From Beijerinckiaceae bacterium (GTDB lineage: Bacteria > Pseudomonadota > Alphaproteobacteria > Rhizobiales > Beijerinckiaceae): a stretch of 64,000 bases of DNA. The stretch is from NCBI GenBank assembly GCA_027531565.1, contig JAPZSB010000007.1, forward strand, positions 558,001-622,000. Reading direction: 5' to 3'. Within the stretch, counting starts at the first letter, position 1. The number at the start of each line of letters is the position of its first letter. Under the pieces are notes generated by a model. It was not told the origin of the DNA and did not search any database. It saw only the letters and a list, made by a program, of their open reading frames with translations. Of this stretch, positions 63,921 to 64,000 are shown one piece after another. Both the position numbers and the translations under genes were made by a program.

Positions 63921-64000
63921 TCAATAGAAGGGCATCGGAAAATGCTTGAGGAGCAGCTTGGCATAGCGTCCGTCGCGGATGAGCCGCCAGAGCGCATAAT
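63921..64000 (-). CDS. C-terminal fragment of an unidentified protein
   Basis: The last 80 bases read leftward give 25 sense codons and a stop, ending LLLKHFPMPFY, in the same codon style as the neighbours. The gene begins beyond the window. It is probably real and cotranscribed ahead of lysK, 69 bases upstream of the lysK start. No family can be assigned. Confidence 0.5.
   Translation of the reverse strand, partial: YALWRLIRDGRYAKLLLKHFPMPFY

Noticed and set aside
1-64000. tRNA, rRNA, CRISPR array, insertion sequence or prophage
   Set aside because: Reading intergenic gaps showed no cloverleaf, no regularly spaced repeats and no transposase, integrase or phage structural genes. The S24-like regulator alone does not indicate a prophage.

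Overview
The window is high-GC, gene-dense DNA and looks like an alphaproteobacterial chromosome, most likely Hyphomicrobiales. The evidence is a PodJ-like polarity protein with C-terminal Sel1 repeats, a class I lysyl-tRNA synthetase, an alphaproteobacterial-type flagellin, a ligase-associated DNA repair gene set and CmpA/NrtA-type binding proteins with a CSCG leader. The genus cannot be told from the sequence. I saw no rRNA, tRNA, CRISPR array, insertion sequence or phage.

1-14.5 kb is an amino-acid and nitrogen catabolism block. It holds an arginase, an SsuA/NMT1-type ABC importer, the repressor HutC with HutF, and, divergently, the tightly packed hutI-hutH-hutG-hutU-hutD. Together they encode the five-step histidine-to-glutamate route through formylglutamate. 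A near-identical element, TGTCTAGACA or TGTATAGACA, lies upstream of the importer and in the hutF/hutI divergent promoter, so HutC probably controls both. An FAH-family enzyme and an M20 carbamoylase/allantoate-type amidohydrolase follow.

14.5-18.3 kb is a cynABDS-like cyanate import and breakdown operon. A perfect 16-bp palindrome lies upstream of it.

18.4-28.6 kb is a surface-glycan region: two GT4 glycosyltransferases, a WecG/TagA-type glycosyltransferase, an NDP-sugar epimerase, a GMC oxidoreductase, a CelD/FemAB-like acetyltransferase, a Tat-exported GH10 glycosidase and a GINT1-like beta-propeller protein. No polymerase, flippase or initiating transferase is present, so the cluster is partial or is an accessory tailoring set.

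28.6-38.5 kb holds an AbrB-type membrane protein, an aminotransferase, MscL, a 1188-residue SLC5-type transporter/hybrid histidine kinase, a copper-handling operon (DUF2946-like, YcnI-like domain fused to PCuAC, SCO), a DsbA-fold isomerase and a thioesterase. 38.5-44 kb is a beta-oxidation operon (acyl-CoA dehydrogenase, thiolase, FadB/J). 44-50.7 kb holds a short flagellin, a small orphan ORF, the PodJ-like protein, a TauE/SafE transporter and its TIGR02186-type partner.

50.8-57.6 kb is the ligase-associated DNA repair set: PdeM phosphoesterase, Lhr-like helicase, MBL exonuclease and ATP-dependent ligase, with a TPR methyltransferase in the middle. 57.6-64 kb holds an unrecognised polytopic membrane protein, an orphan LuxR-type response regulator, DUF952-pyrD, an S24-like repressor that lacks the serine nucleophile, LysRS-I and the C-terminus of an unidentified gene.
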